Positions 15,670 through 23,440 of a stretch of DNA of 39,574 nucleotides are shown here, piece by piece. The notes under the pieces are model-generated. The model made no database searches and was not told the DNA's origin. It saw nothing but the letters and a program-made list of their open reading frames with translations. The position numbers and the translations under genes are program-made. Position 1 is the stretch's first letter. Every line of letters begins with the position of its first letter. The stretch comes from Candidatus Krumholzibacteriia bacterium (GTDB taxonomy: Bacteria; Krumholzibacteriota; Krumholzibacteriia; LZORAL124-64-63), in NCBI GenBank assembly GCA_030592845.1, contig JAUVII010000009.1, positions 1 through 39,574 on the forward strand, written 5' to 3'.

Positions 15670-16856
15670 GCGAACACAAGGCAACCCCCGTCGGCGGATC
15701 CCTGATGACTCCGTCCATGCGGATCCTGCTGTTTGTCTTCATGGTGGGCGCGGCGCTGACCGTATGGCGATTCGCCGTCGGCCTGGGCCCTTCGACCGGC
15801 TTGAGCGACGGTTATCCCTGGGGCTTGTGGATCGCTTTCGACGTGGTCACCGGAACGGCCCTGGCCTGCGGTGGTTACGCCATGGCGCTGCTGGTCTACA
15901 TCTTCAACAAGGGCAAGTACCACCCGCTGGTGCGGCCCGCCCTTTTGACCAGCGCGCTGGGCTATTCGGTGGCCGCGATCGGCATCATCATCGATGTCGG
16001 CCGGCCCTGGTTCATCTGGCGGATTCCCATCTCGGTGGGCAAGTGGAACCTCGATTCGGCCCTTCTCGAAGTGGCGCTGTGCGTCATGGCCTACGTGATG
16101 GTGCTGTGGATCGAACTTTCCCCGGCCTTCCTGGAAAAATGGCAGGACAGCGGCAACACCGGCCTGGCTAATTTTTCACGCGGGCTGTCGAAGTTCATGG
16201 ACAAGGCGCTGATCTGGTTCATCGCTTTGGGCATGCTGCTGCCGACCATGCACCAGTCGTCGCTGGGTTCGGTGATCATGCTGGCCGGACCGCGGCTGCA
16301 CAAACTGTGGCACACGCCGTGGCTGCCGTTCCTGTACCTGATTTCCTGCATCGCCATGGGTTACGCCGTGGTGGTGATGGAATCGACCCTTTCCAGCCGC
16401 GCCTTCGGGCGACAAAGAGAGGACAAGATGCTGGCCTCCCTGTCGGGAGTGACTTCGGGCATTTTGTTCCTGTTCGTGGCTGTGCGTTTTGTGGATCTGT
16501 TTTTGCGCGGACGCGGTCCGTTGCTGATCGGCGAAGGGTATTACAGCGTGATGTTCTGGCTGGAGACGGTCCTGTTCCTGGCGCCGGCGATCATGCTGGC
16601 CGGGAGCCGTGGACGGGCCCGCATCGCAACCATGTTCCGGGCTTCCATGATGATCGTGGTGGCCGGTTCCCTGTACCGGTTCGATTCGTACCTGGTTGCC
16701 TTCAACCCCGGTCCGGGCTGGTCGTATTTCCCCTCGGTTCCCGAAACCGTAATCACCCTCGGACTGGTGGCGATGGAGATCATGGTCTTCATCATGCTGG
16801 TCAAGAGTTTCCCGATTCTCAGCGGTACTTCGCCCATGCCGGCGCATAGAAAGTAG
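15666..16856 (+). CDS. hybB: HybB/NrfD-family integral membrane subunit
   Basis: HybB is the quinone-interacting membrane subunit of Hyb-type hydrogenases. The 396-residue protein is almost entirely hydrophobic with about ten helices (LLFVFMVGAALTVW, GLWIAFDVVTGTALACGGYAMALLVYIF, and others to LGLVAMEIMVFIMLV). Family features include SDGYPWGLWIAFD near the first helices and the LPTMHQSSLGSVIML segment, a conserved HQSSLG block in this family. It lacks haem-binding motifs of a cytochrome b, consistent with the haem-free NrfD type. It overlaps hybA by four bases and precedes the large subunit by seven. Confidence 0.92.
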   Translation: MSEHKATPVGGSLMTPSMRILLFVFMVGAALTVWRFAVGLGPSTGLSDGYPWGLWIAFDVVTGTALACGGYAMALLVYIFNKGKYHPLVRPALLTSALGYSVAAIGIIIDVGRPWFIWRIPISVGKWNLDSALLEVALCVMAYVMVLWIELSPAFLEKWQDSGNTGLANFSRGLSKFMDKALIWFIALGMLLPTMHQSSLGSVIMLAGPRLHKLWHTPWLPFLYLISCIAMGYAVVVMESTLSSRAFGRQREDKMLASLSGVTSGILFLFVAVRFVDLFLRGRGPLLIGEGYYSVMFWLETVLFLAPAIMLAGSRGRARIATMFRASMMIVVAGSLYRFDSYLVAFNPGPGWSYFPSVPETVITLGLVAMEIMVFIMLVKSFPILSGTSPMPAHRK

Positions 16857-16863
16857 AGATAAC

Positions 16864-18561
16864 ATGAGCAAGAGAATCGTCGTAGATCCCATCACGCGCA
16901 TCGAGGGCCACCTTCGCATCGACGTCGAAATCGACGGCGGCAAGGTGACCAAGGCCTGGTCGTCGGGGCAGATGTGGCGGGGAATTGAAAATATCCTCAT
17001 CGGCCGCGACCCGCGCGAAGCCTGGCTGTTCACGCAAAGGTTCTGCGGGGTGTGTACGACCGTGCACGCCATTGCATCGGTCCGGGCCGTGGAGAACGCC
17101 GTCGGCGTGGAGATCCCCCTCAACGCCCAGCTGATCCGCAACCTGATCGTGTCGGCCCATGCCATGCACGATCACATCGTGCATTTCTTCCACCTGTCGG
17201 CGTTGGACTGGGTGGACGTGGTGTCGGCGCTCGACGCCGATCCCAAGGCCACCGCCAAACTGGCTCAGTCGCTCAGCCCCTGGCCGCGCAACAGCATCCA
17301 GGAACTGACGGCGGTCAAGGACAGGCTGGCCGGCTTCGTGGCGCGGGGGCAGCTCGGTCCCTTCGCCAACGGATACTGGGGTCACGAGGCCATGAAGCTT
17401 CCGCCGGAGGTGAACCTGCTGGGGGTCCACCATTACCTGCAGGCTTTGGACTATCAGCGCAAAGCCAACCAGGTCGTGGCGATTCTCGGTGGCAAGACGC
17501 CGAACATCCAGAACCTGGCCGTCGGCGGGGTGGCCAACGCCATCAACCTGGACAACCAGTCGACCATCAACATGAACACCCTGTTCAACATCAAGAACCT
17601 GCTGGACGAGATGACGGCTTTCGTCAAGGACGTCTACCTGACAGATGTCTGCGCCATCGGGGCGATGTACCCCGAATGGCTGGGCTACGGCGCGGGGGTC
17701 GTCAACTACCTGGCGGTGCCGGACCTGCCCACCGACGTTGCGGGCACACAGTTCGATCTGCCCGGCGGCACGATCATGGACGGCGACCTGAGCACCTACA
17801 AGGCGATCACCAACTTCGAGGACAAATACTTCGCCGACAACATTGTCGAGGGTATTTCCCACTCGTGGTACGAGGGAGACAAGGAACTCCATCCCTACGA
17901 GGGCGAGACGATCCCGCAGTACACCGAGTTCCAGGACGACGGCAAGTACTCCTGGATCAAGTCCCCCCGGTTCCAGGACCGGGTCATGCAGGTCGGACCG
18001 CTGGCTCAGGTGCTGGTCGGTGCGGTGAGCGGCCACGAGCCCACGGCGCGCTGGCTCAAGTTCGCCACCGACCTGGCGGGCAGTGTGGCGGGCATCCCGA
18101 TCAAGACCGAAATGCTGCACTCGACCCTGGGCCGCCATCTGGCCCGGGCCGTGCGCACGGCCGTGATCTGCGAGAAGGCCCAGGAGCACTGGAAGCTGCT
18201 GGTGGACAACATCGCTTCGGGCGATACGGACACCTTCAACGAGCCGGTGTTCAGCGGGCTGCAGATGGGTTACGGTTTCCACGAGGCCCCGCGCGGTACG
18301 CTGTCGCACTTCGTGGTCATCGAAAACGGCAAGATCAAGAACTACCAGGCCGTGGTGCCGTCGACCTGGAACGCCGGGCCGCGGGACGCCAAGAACCGGC
18401 CGGGGCCCTACGAGGCTTCGCTGGTGGGCAATCCGATCGCCGATCCGGAAAGGCCGCTGGAAGTTCTGCGCACGATCCATTCCTTCGATCCTTGCATTGC
18501 TTGTGCGGTGCATGCTCTTGATGTCGAGGGGAACGAACTTGGGTCCGTGCGAACGCTTTGA
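16864..18561 (+). CDS. hybC: uptake [NiFe]-hydrogenase large subunit (HybC-like)
   Basis: This is the catalytic subunit that splits H2 at the NiFe(CN)2CO centre. The 565-residue protein has the N-terminal DPITRIEGHLRIDV, the L1 motif RFCGVCTTVH (Cys61, Cys64) and the L2 motif DPCIACAVH (Cys544, Cys547). A 15-residue C-terminal extension (ALDVEGNELGSVRTL) follows His550 and should be removed by the maturation protease encoded at 18705. Both bridging and terminal cysteines are present, so it should be active. The ribosome site is weak (AGAG), which may lower translation or rely on coupling. The operon order small-HybA-HybB-large equals that of E. coli hybOABC. Group 1c is the likely class, from partners and order rather than a tree. 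Confidence 0.96.
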   Translation: MSKRIVVDPITRIEGHLRIDVEIDGGKVTKAWSSGQMWRGIENILIGRDPREAWLFTQRFCGVCTTVHAIASVRAVENAVGVEIPLNAQLIRNLIVSAHAMHDHIVHFFHLSALDWVDVVSALDADPKATAKLAQSLSPWPRNSIQELTAVKDRLAGFVARGQLGPFANGYWGHEAMKLPPEVNLLGVHHYLQALDYQRKANQVVAILGGKTPNIQNLAVGGVANAINLDNQSTINMNTLFNIKNLLDEMTAFVKDVYLTDVCAIGAMYPEWLGYGAGVVNYLAVPDLPTDVAGTQFDLPGGTIMDGDLSTYKAITNFEDKYFADNIVEGISHSWYEGDKELHPYEGETIPQYTEFQDDGKYSWIKSPRFQDRVMQVGPLAQVLVGAVSGHEPTARWLKFATDLAGSVAGIPIKTEMLHSTLGRHLARAVRTAVICEKAQEHWKLLVDNIASGDTDTFNEPVFSGLQMGYGFHEAPRGTLSHFVVIENGKIKNYQAVVPSTWNAGPRDAKNRPGPYEASLVGNPIADPERPLEVLRTIHSFDPCIACAVHALDVEGNELGSVRTL

Positions 18562-18570
18562 CCGCAGGAG

Positions 18571-18670
18571 GGTCGGAGTAGCACATGCACATGCGCACGC
18601 GGCGCGATGTCCTCAGCCTGCGGCCTGCGGATTACGCGCCGCGTGCGCATGTGCATGTGCTACTCTGACC
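18571..18670. repeat. near-perfect 36-bp inverted repeat inside the hydrogenase operon
   Basis: The arms at 18571-18606 and 18635-18670 are complementary over 36 bases with one mismatch, which is a G-U pair in RNA. They enclose a 28-base loop containing two tandem GCCTGCG units. The arms contain alternating purine-pyrimidine sequence (GCACATGCACATGCGCACGC). The element lies 9 bp after the large-subunit stop and ends 34 bp before the protease gene. There is no U tract, so it is not an ordinary terminator. It could be an mRNA-stabilising hairpin or a mobile palindromic element (REP/MITE-like). Genome copy number is unknown from this window. Confidence 0.85.
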
Positions 18671-18704
18671 CACGCCACGCCCAAACCAATCGCAAGGAGC
18701 CGCA

Positions 18705-19262
18705 TTGAACCCTGACAACATCAAGACCGCGCCCATTGGGGTGTTTGGGCTGGGGAACGTTTTAATGGGGGACGACTCGCTTGGGCCTACGGTTGTTGCC
18801 CACTTGTTGGCGGGGTATGAATTTTCGGATGCAGTGGTGGTGGAGGATCTGGGGACACCCGGGTTGGATCTGCATCCCCATCTGGCGGGACGGCAGAAGC
18901 TGATCCTGGTGGATGTGGTCAAGTCCGAGGGGGATCCGGGCGAACTGAAGTTGTACGGCAAGGATGAGATCCTGCGGCACGCGCCGGGGGTGCGGGTCAG
19001 CCCGCACGATCCCGGGGTGAAGGAAGCCTTGCTGGCCCTGCAGTTCGCCGGCGACGATCCCGGTGAGATCCTGCTGGTCGGTGTCATACCCGGCAAGATC
19101 GGGCACGCTTTGGGCATGACCGATGCGTTGCGCGCCGCGGTGCCGGCGGCCGAAGCCGCGGTCCTCGAGGAATTGGCTCGATGGGGCCACGCGGCGGTGC
19201 CGCGGGAGCCCCGCGGCGAACCCGATCTCTGGTGGGAAAAACCGGGAGGCACCGATGGGTAA
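18705..19262 (+). CDS. hybD: hydrogenase maturation protease (HybD/HycI family)
   Basis: This M52-family endopeptidase removes the C-terminal peptide of the large subunit once nickel is in place. The 185-residue product has GVFGLGNVLMGDDSLGP (metal-binding acidic residue as Asp, as in HycI), LILVDVVKSEG (second acidic ligand) and RVSPHDPGVKEALLAL (histidine ligand), then ILLVGVIPGKIG. The start is TTG 18705, with AAGGAG five bases upstream; the first ATG would remove the metal motif. It lies after the large 36-bp inverted repeat, which may separate its expression from that of the structural genes. The C-terminal 20 residues (PREPRGEPDLWWEKPGG) are unusual and polar. Confidence 0.92.
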   Translation: MNPDNIKTAPIGVFGLGNVLMGDDSLGPTVVAHLLAGYEFSDAVVVEDLGTPGLDLHPHLAGRQKLILVDVVKSEGDPGELKLYGKDEILRHAPGVRVSPHDPGVKEALLALQFAGDDPGEILLVGVIPGKIGHALGMTDALRAAVPAAEAAVLEELARWGHAAVPREPRGEPDLWWEKPGGTDG

Positions 19263-19638
19263 CACGAATTTCTGGCGCCGTCTGGAGGGCGTGGGGGTTT
19301 TCCTGGTCGCACTGCACAGTTTCGTGATCGGGATCATGCTGATTTTCGCCACCGCCTGGATCCTGGATTTCGCCGGCTGGGACGAAATCTCCAACCTCTT
19401 TTTCCCACGTCAATCAGGGGCGTTCCATGTCATCATGGCCGTGGGTTACTTCCTGGAATACCGGGCCAACGGCACTATCCGGTTGATGCTTCTGGCCAAG
19501 GGTACGGCAGTGGTGTTTCTGTTGATCATGAGTCCGTGGAAAGAAGCCTGGTCGGTGCCTTTTTCGGGAATTTTCGACGGCTTGATGCTGGTGGGGATGG
19601 CGTTTATCCACAAGATGGCGGGAAGACCCGTCGCTTGA
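19255..19638 (+). CDS. small membrane protein of the hydrogenase operon, unknown
   Basis: The 127-residue protein has four likely membrane segments: GVFLVALHSFVIGIMLIFAT, SGAFHVIMAVGYFLEY, LMLLAKGTAVVFLLIM and FSGIFDGLMLVGMAFI. Histidines occur in or near three of them (LHSF, AFHVI, FIHKM), which could in principle bind haem, but no cytochrome b motif is recognisable. ATG 19255 overlaps the hybD stop by eight bases and has GGGAGG upstream, so it is the last gene of the hydrogenase operon. Its function is unknown; a role in anchoring, assembly or electron transfer is only suggested by position. Confidence 0.7.
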   Translation: MGNTNFWRRLEGVGVFLVALHSFVIGIMLIFATAWILDFAGWDEISNLFFPRQSGAFHVIMAVGYFLEYRANGTIRLMLLAKGTAVVFLLIMSPWKEAWSVPFSGIFDGLMLVGMAFIHKMAGRPVA

Positions 19639-19645
19639 TCACTGT

Positions 19646-21166
19646 TCACTTGTCACATGGGCTGCGTCCCGGCCTGCCTTCCTTTTCATGGATCCTGTCA
19701 CACGTTTCCTGCACCTGGTCGATGCCGAACCGGATGGTCATGGTGATGCACGCGAAGAGGTACGGGTGCATGTCCTTGGATTCTTCGTCACGCATCAGGG
19801 TCCTGATGCAAATCCTGTCAATCGTTTCCAGGGCTCCGACCAGCTCCTCGGCAGTGAAACCCTCCTCAAGCCTGCGTTCGGCCAGATCCCGGCAGTAGGA
19901 CATGAAATCAATCTTCATCCGCATGCGGATGGCGTTGAAAAGGTTGCGCAGGATCAGGCGGTGATTCCAACGGTGCTCGCGCTCGTCCACCTCTTTGTAG
20001 CGGGGAAAATTTTCCCGAAGTTCCTTGGTGCATTCCTCGATGATTTCCTGCTTATGCTTCTGCAGCAGGGAGTGGATTTTCAGGTTTGGCCGAATGCGCA
20101 CCTGCTTCATGGCGTCGCGGTTGCGGCGCGTCCACTCGATGCGGTCGTACTTGCGGTTTTCAATCAGAAAAGGCAGACGGTAGAGGATTTCCAGCCTCCG
20201 CTTGGGAGCCCAGTCCAGGCGCTCGCGGGTGCGGGAGGCGTCGACGGTGAGTTCCTTGTCCACGTATTGGGCCATCCATGGTCGTTCGAAAGGTTTTTCC
20301 GAACCGAACCGGCCGGCGAAACACAGGGCATGGATGCCGGGTTTTATCATGACTTTCGGGGTATGCATGGGGGACCTGGCATCCTCGAAATAGTACTGGG
20401 TCGATTCGATGTAGAGTTGCTCATGACTGATGGCGCCGTCGGGGCTGGCGATGAGGATCTCGCCGTCGGCCAATTCGGCGTGTTTGTAAAGCACTCGCGT
20501 CAGGAAGCTGATGGCATCATTGATGTGGAGGTAGGGAATGGAGGATTCGCCGCGGCCCCCGAGGATCCGCGCGTTCCAGGCCCTGGACAACCAGGTGCGC
20601 AGGAACATGTAGAGCGGCGGATATTCGCACCAGTCGGAAAACAGGGCCGCGAACCGCACGATGACCGAAGGGAATTCATCATTGTATTCAGCGAGCATGG
20701 CTTCGCCGATGGCCTTGGTCTTGGCGTAGACGTGGTCCCCGTCCGGTGGGCTCGTCTCGGTCAGGGCCTTTCCCGCCGGTGGAAAAGCGCAGGCGGCCAC
20801 CGAGCTTGAAAACAGGAACATCTTCGGCCGCAGGGTGCTGCAGTGTTCGAGAATGTTGCGGAGGCCGTCGACGTTGGTCCGGTAGTATTCGGGATGATCT
20901 TCTCCGGTGAAGTCGTAATGGGCGGCCAGGTGGAAGACGATGTCCACCGGACCCTCGGCCCGGATTTCATCGAATACCGATCTCATGGTTGCCGGATCCC
21001 CGATATCGACCTGGTGCCAGGTGATGTTGTCATGGAAGGGGGCGCCGCAGCGGATCTGCGAGCGCCGCGCCAGTCCGATGATCCGGAAGTCTTCCTTGAG
21101 GGAGTCGAGCAGATGCCGGCCGATGAAACCCGAGGCTCCGGTCACCAGGATGCGGGGAAGTGCCAT
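19646..21166 (-). CDS. extended SDR (epimerase/dehydratase) with extra C-terminal domain
   Basis: Residues 1 to about 330 form an NAD(P)-dependent extended SDR: TGASGFIG at 9-16, a catalytic serine in FLFSSSVAA, and Tyr147/Lys151 in VYAKTK. It is likely active on a nucleotide sugar or lipid-linked substrate. Residues from about 340 to 506 are a second, mostly helical region (RNRDAMKQVRIRPNLKI, RLEEGFTAEELVGALETIDR, CITMTIRFGIDQVQETCDR) that I cannot assign and that is not part of ordinary epimerases. GGGAGAG upstream of the ATG supports the start. It follows the Rieske gene by 18 bp on the same strand and is convergent with the hydrogenase operon, seven bases apart. Confidence 0.8.
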   Translation of the reverse strand: MALPRILVTGASGFIGRHLLDSLKEDFRIIGLARRSQIRCGAPFHDNITWHQVDIGDPATMRSVFDEIRAEGPVDIVFHLAAHYDFTGEDHPEYYRTNVDGLRNILEHCSTLRPKMFLFSSSVAACAFPPAGKALTETSPPDGDHVYAKTKAIGEAMLAEYNDEFPSVIVRFAALFSDWCEYPPLYMFLRTWLSRAWNARILGGRGESSIPYLHINDAISFLTRVLYKHAELADGEILIASPDGAISHEQLYIESTQYYFEDARSPMHTPKVMIKPGIHALCFAGRFGSEKPFERPWMAQYVDKELTVDASRTRERLDWAPKRRLEILYRLPFLIENRKYDRIEWTRRNRDAMKQVRIRPNLKIHSLLQKHKQEIIEECTKELRENFPRYKEVDEREHRWNHRLILRNLFNAIRMRMKIDFMSYCRDLAERRLEEGFTAEELVGALETIDRICIRTLMRDEESKDMHPYLFACITMTIRFGIDQVQETCDRIHEKEGRPGRSPCDK

Positions 21167-21184
21167 GGTCTCTCCCGGACGGTC

Positions 21185-21619
21185 TCAACCGCCGATGACG
21201 GCCTGGGTCGAGGTCAGTGTGACGGGAAGCTCCCGCAGCGATTCGCGGGGCGGCCCGTAGATCGGTTGTCCCTGGGCGTTGAACCGGCCGTCGTGGCAGG
21301 GGCAGAAATAGATCTGTTCGTTTTCAATCCACCGCACGTTGCAGCCCTGGTGAGTGCACAGAAGCGAGCGGGCGGTGACACCACCGGCGGTTCTGGTGAC
21401 TTCCACGGTACGGCCGTCGTGTTCAAGACGAACGCGTCGGTCGAGAGGGAGCTCCGCCACGGTAACAGTCAGGGGCCCGGCGGTTTCTTCATCCTGTGCG
21501 ACATCGCAGCCCGACAGCAGATTCCACAGCGGGACCGTCAGACACGCGGCTAAAACACCACAACCGCGGGCCAGGAAGACACGGCGGCCGGCGACCTTGA
21601 ATTCCATCGGGTCAATCAT
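21185..21619 (-). CDS. Tat-exported Rieske [2Fe-2S] lipoprotein
   Basis: The 144-residue protein carries a Rieske site: CTHQGC (Cys88, His90, Cys93) and CPCHDGRFN (Cys106, Cys108, His109), giving the two Cys and two His ligands plus the disulfide pair. The N-terminus has a twin-arginine motif (GRRVFLARG) and then a hydrophobic stretch ending in LLSGC, a good lipobox. It may therefore be Tat-exported and lipidated at Cys38, or alternatively anchored by an uncleaved helix. The start at 21619 overlaps the HypC2 stop by eight bases; no clear ribosome site is visible for any start, so translation is probably coupled. No cytochrome b partner is adjacent. Confidence 0.85.
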   Translation of the reverse strand: MIDPMEFKVAGRRVFLARGCGVLAACLTVPLWNLLSGCDVAQDEETAGPLTVTVAELPLDRRVRLEHDGRTVEVTRTAGGVTARSLLCTHQGCNVRWIENEQIYFCPCHDGRFNAQGQPIYGPPRESLRELPVTLTSTQAVIGG

Positions 21620-21863
21620 GGGAAGGGGGGGCGGGTTCGGGGGCGTCGCCGAGTTCACGCAGGGCTTCGAGGGTTTTGGCGGCCTGCTCCTCGTCGAGCG
21701 TGGTCAGGGCGAAACCGGCGTGGACGAGCACATAGTCACCGGGCATGGCCTCGGGCACGTAGGCCAGGCAGACCTCGAGGGAAGAGCCGTCGAAATCGAC
21801 GGTTCCCATACGCACCATTCCATCCTCGACGGCGGTTATCCTGCCGGGAACACCCAGGCACAT
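21612..21863 (-). CDS. second HypC/HybG-like maturation chaperone
   Basis: The 83-residue protein starts MCLGVPGRITAVEDG (Cys2 chaperone motif) and has GDYVLVHAGFALTTLDEEQA, clearly HypC/HybG family. It differs at many positions from the copy at 3706-3966, so it is a paralog rather than a recent duplicate. In E. coli the Hyb hydrogenase uses a dedicated paralog, HybG, so this copy may serve the Hyb-type enzyme encoded just upstream. It is, however, the first gene of a separate minus-strand unit with a Rieske protein and an epimerase. GGGGAG lies eight bases before the ATG. Confidence 0.92.
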   Translation of the reverse strand: MCLGVPGRITAVEDGMVRMGTVDFDGSSLEVCLAYVPEAMPGDYVLVHAGFALTTLDEEQAAKTLEALRELGDAPEPAPPSHD

Positions 21864-21947
21864 GTATAAATCTCCCCTTGAGTCCGGTTACGCCTCAATT
21901 GTACTGCGCGCCGCCGGGTTTTTCCAGCAGTCACTTCGCCGATTGCG

Positions 21948-21976
21948 TTGCCATGTGGCCATCGGGACTATATGAT
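21948..21976 (+). promoter_or_regulatory. sigma70-like promoter of the barrel gene
   Basis: TTGCCA (21948-21953), a 17-base spacer and TATGAT (21971-21976) each match five of six consensus bases. A start near 21983 leaves a leader of about 50 bases before the ATG at 22033. The same TATGAT -10 form is seen before the ncRNA and hydrogenase genes. Confidence 0.6.
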
Positions 21977-22032
21977 CCCGGGGTAATCTGAGGGTGGGCA
22001 ACAATCCCCTGTACCGAAGGATATTCCGAAGA

Positions 22033-22719
22033 ATGCCAGCAACGACTCCCAAGGGGATCCGGATTCGCATATGTGCCTGCCTGCTGTTGGCGATGGTCCT
22101 GCTGCCGGCGGCGGACCGCGCCGAGGCCGGGGGCAACCCTCCCAGCCAGGTGGTCTTCGAGGTGGGGTACGTCAGACCCTTCGGTGATCTCGCCGACGAC
22201 TTTTTCACCACCGAGCTGGGCCTGGGCATCAAGGAAGGTCTCGAGCTGGGCTTCCGCTGGCGCTACCGCTTTTCCGAGTCGCTGTCCATTTCTCCCTCTT
22301 TCCATTTCATCGACTACAAGAATTTCAAAGGCGAGAACGAGGGAATCGGAGCCTACCGCATTAAGCCGACGACCCTTAAATACAGCCTGGAACTGATGTA
22401 TGTCTTGTTCGATGCCGACACAACGGTGAGACCTTTCGTGGCGGTGAGCGCGGGCATTCTGCGGAACCGGGTCGAGGGTTACTGGAAAACCTTCGAACAG
22501 GCCTTTGATTCCTCACTCAACACGGTGGGTTACGGGGGTCGGGCCGGGTTCCTGATCGGTGGGTTCGAGTTCAGCGCCGTCTACAACGTGAACCGTTTCG
22601 ACACCTGGCGTTTCTTCAACACGGGTTATGAGGAGAGTTACGTGTGGGACAACATGGTCTTCCGGGTGGGTTGGATCATTCCCTTCCAGAAGAACAGAAG
22701 AGAGGACCAGGAACGCTAG
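22033..22719 (+). CDS. outer-membrane beta-barrel protein
   Basis: The 228-residue product has a signal peptide (MPATTPKGIRIRIC, then LLLAMVLLPAA, cleavage near AEA). It continues with strand-rich sequence typical of small porin-like barrels: VVFEVGYVRPFGDLADDFF, LGIKEGLELGFRWRYRF, VGYGGRAGFLIGGFEFSAVYNVNRF and a final VFRVGWIIPF. Sequence after the last strand is polar (QKNRREDQER), so the terminal aromatic is internal. ATG 22033 fits the signal peptide; the track start at 21994 would add 13 residues ahead of it. It has its own promoter and a strong terminator, so it is probably a single-gene unit. Function unknown. Confidence 0.75.
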   Translation: MPATTPKGIRIRICACLLLAMVLLPAADRAEAGGNPPSQVVFEVGYVRPFGDLADDFFTTELGLGIKEGLELGFRWRYRFSESLSISPSFHFIDYKNFKGENEGIGAYRIKPTTLKYSLELMYVLFDADTTVRPFVAVSAGILRNRVEGYWKTFEQAFDSSLNTVGYGGRAGFLIGGFEFSAVYNVNRFDTWRFFNTGYEESYVWDNMVFRVGWIIPFQKNRREDQER

Positions 22720-22737
22720 CCTGCTGGATACAAAAGA

Positions 22738-22769
22738 CCGCCGGTAATTCCTACCGGCGGCCTTTTTTT
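22738..22769 (+). terminator. intrinsic terminator after the barrel gene
   Basis: A perfect 9-bp stem CCGCCGGTA / TACCGGCGG with a five-base loop is followed by CC and seven Ts, 18 bp after the stop codon. Confidence 0.9.
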
Positions 22770-22821
22770 GCCGTTGCGGTTATCCGAGAGTCCGGATCAC
22801 ACCATCAACAGTCAGGTTCGA

Positions 22822-23190
22822 TCAGAAGAGGATGGGTTTGCCCGGCTGCCCCGGCGCTCCGGCATCGGCCAAGTACGGGTCACTGGCCACCGAGAAAACG
22901 CCCATCCGGGTGTCGGCGTCCACACCGGCGACACGGATCTGGTGGGACTGGCCCACGGTGGCGTTCAGGGTGTAGTTGTTTTCGGTCGCGGTTGCGACCT
23001 GAAGCCACTGACCGCCGTCCACCGAATGCTGGATGACGTAGAAATCGACTGGGGTTCCGGTGGTGGGGGCGGTCCAGGTATAGCTGACCGGTATCTCTGT
23101 CTGGGCAAGAGCAGATCCGGCAGGCAGGATCACCGCGAGCATCACGGCGAGCACTGTGATTTTCATTAGATTCATCGTTCGCATTTTCAT
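22822..23190 (-). CDS. small secreted protein with a fibronectin-III-like domain
   Basis: The 122-residue product has a signal peptide (MKITVLAVMLAVILPAGSALA, cleavage before QTEIP). A single domain of about 80 residues follows, with a fibronectin type III pattern: SYTWTAPTTGTPVDFYVIQHSVDGGQW, VATATENNYTLNATVGQSHQIRVAGVDA. The tail is GAPGQPGKPILF. It may be a small extracellular binding or adhesion module. Several in-frame ATGs (MKMRTMNLMK) make the start uncertain. It is convergent with the barrel gene and divergent from the MFS gene. Confidence 0.65.
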   Translation of the reverse strand: MKMRTMNLMKITVLAVMLAVILPAGSALAQTEIPVSYTWTAPTTGTPVDFYVIQHSVDGGQWLQVATATENNYTLNATVGQSHQIRVAGVDADTRMGVFSVASDPYLADAGAPGQPGKPILF

Positions 23191-23295
23191 CAGCTTTCAT
23201 TTTCATTCCCGGAGGACGATCCGGGGACGGTGCAAACTCGGGTTGTAGTTCTGGCCTAAAATTGCAAAGGCGGTGCCACCACAGACGTCGGCGGC

Positions 23296-23311
23296 GGTTC
23301 AAGTGTGAACC
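23296..23311. promoter_or_regulatory. operator-like palindrome upstream of the MFS gene
   Basis: GGTTCA-AGTG-TGAACC is a perfect 6-bp inverted repeat in the 250-bp region between the small secreted protein (minus) and the MFS transporter (plus). No clear promoter was identified nearby, so a regulator-binding role is only a possibility. Confidence 0.3.
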
Positions 23312-23440
23312 TGAAGGGATAAATGAAGTTCGCATTCCGGTTTTTCAGGGTGGCCATAAACTGACCACTGAATTTAAGTCGCGCGGGCATGGATGATCTG
23401 CGAAAATGCCCTTAATATCTTGCAAGTTGCATCTGTGAAA

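Noticed and set aside
16819-18513. 564-aa minus-strand ORF
   Set aside because: Antisense shadow of the hydrogenase large subunit; the plus strand has all family motifs.
18497-18715. 72-aa plus ORF containing HAHAHA and CACACA runs
   Set aside because: It is a translation of the inverted repeat in the wrong frame and overlaps hybC; no ribosome site.
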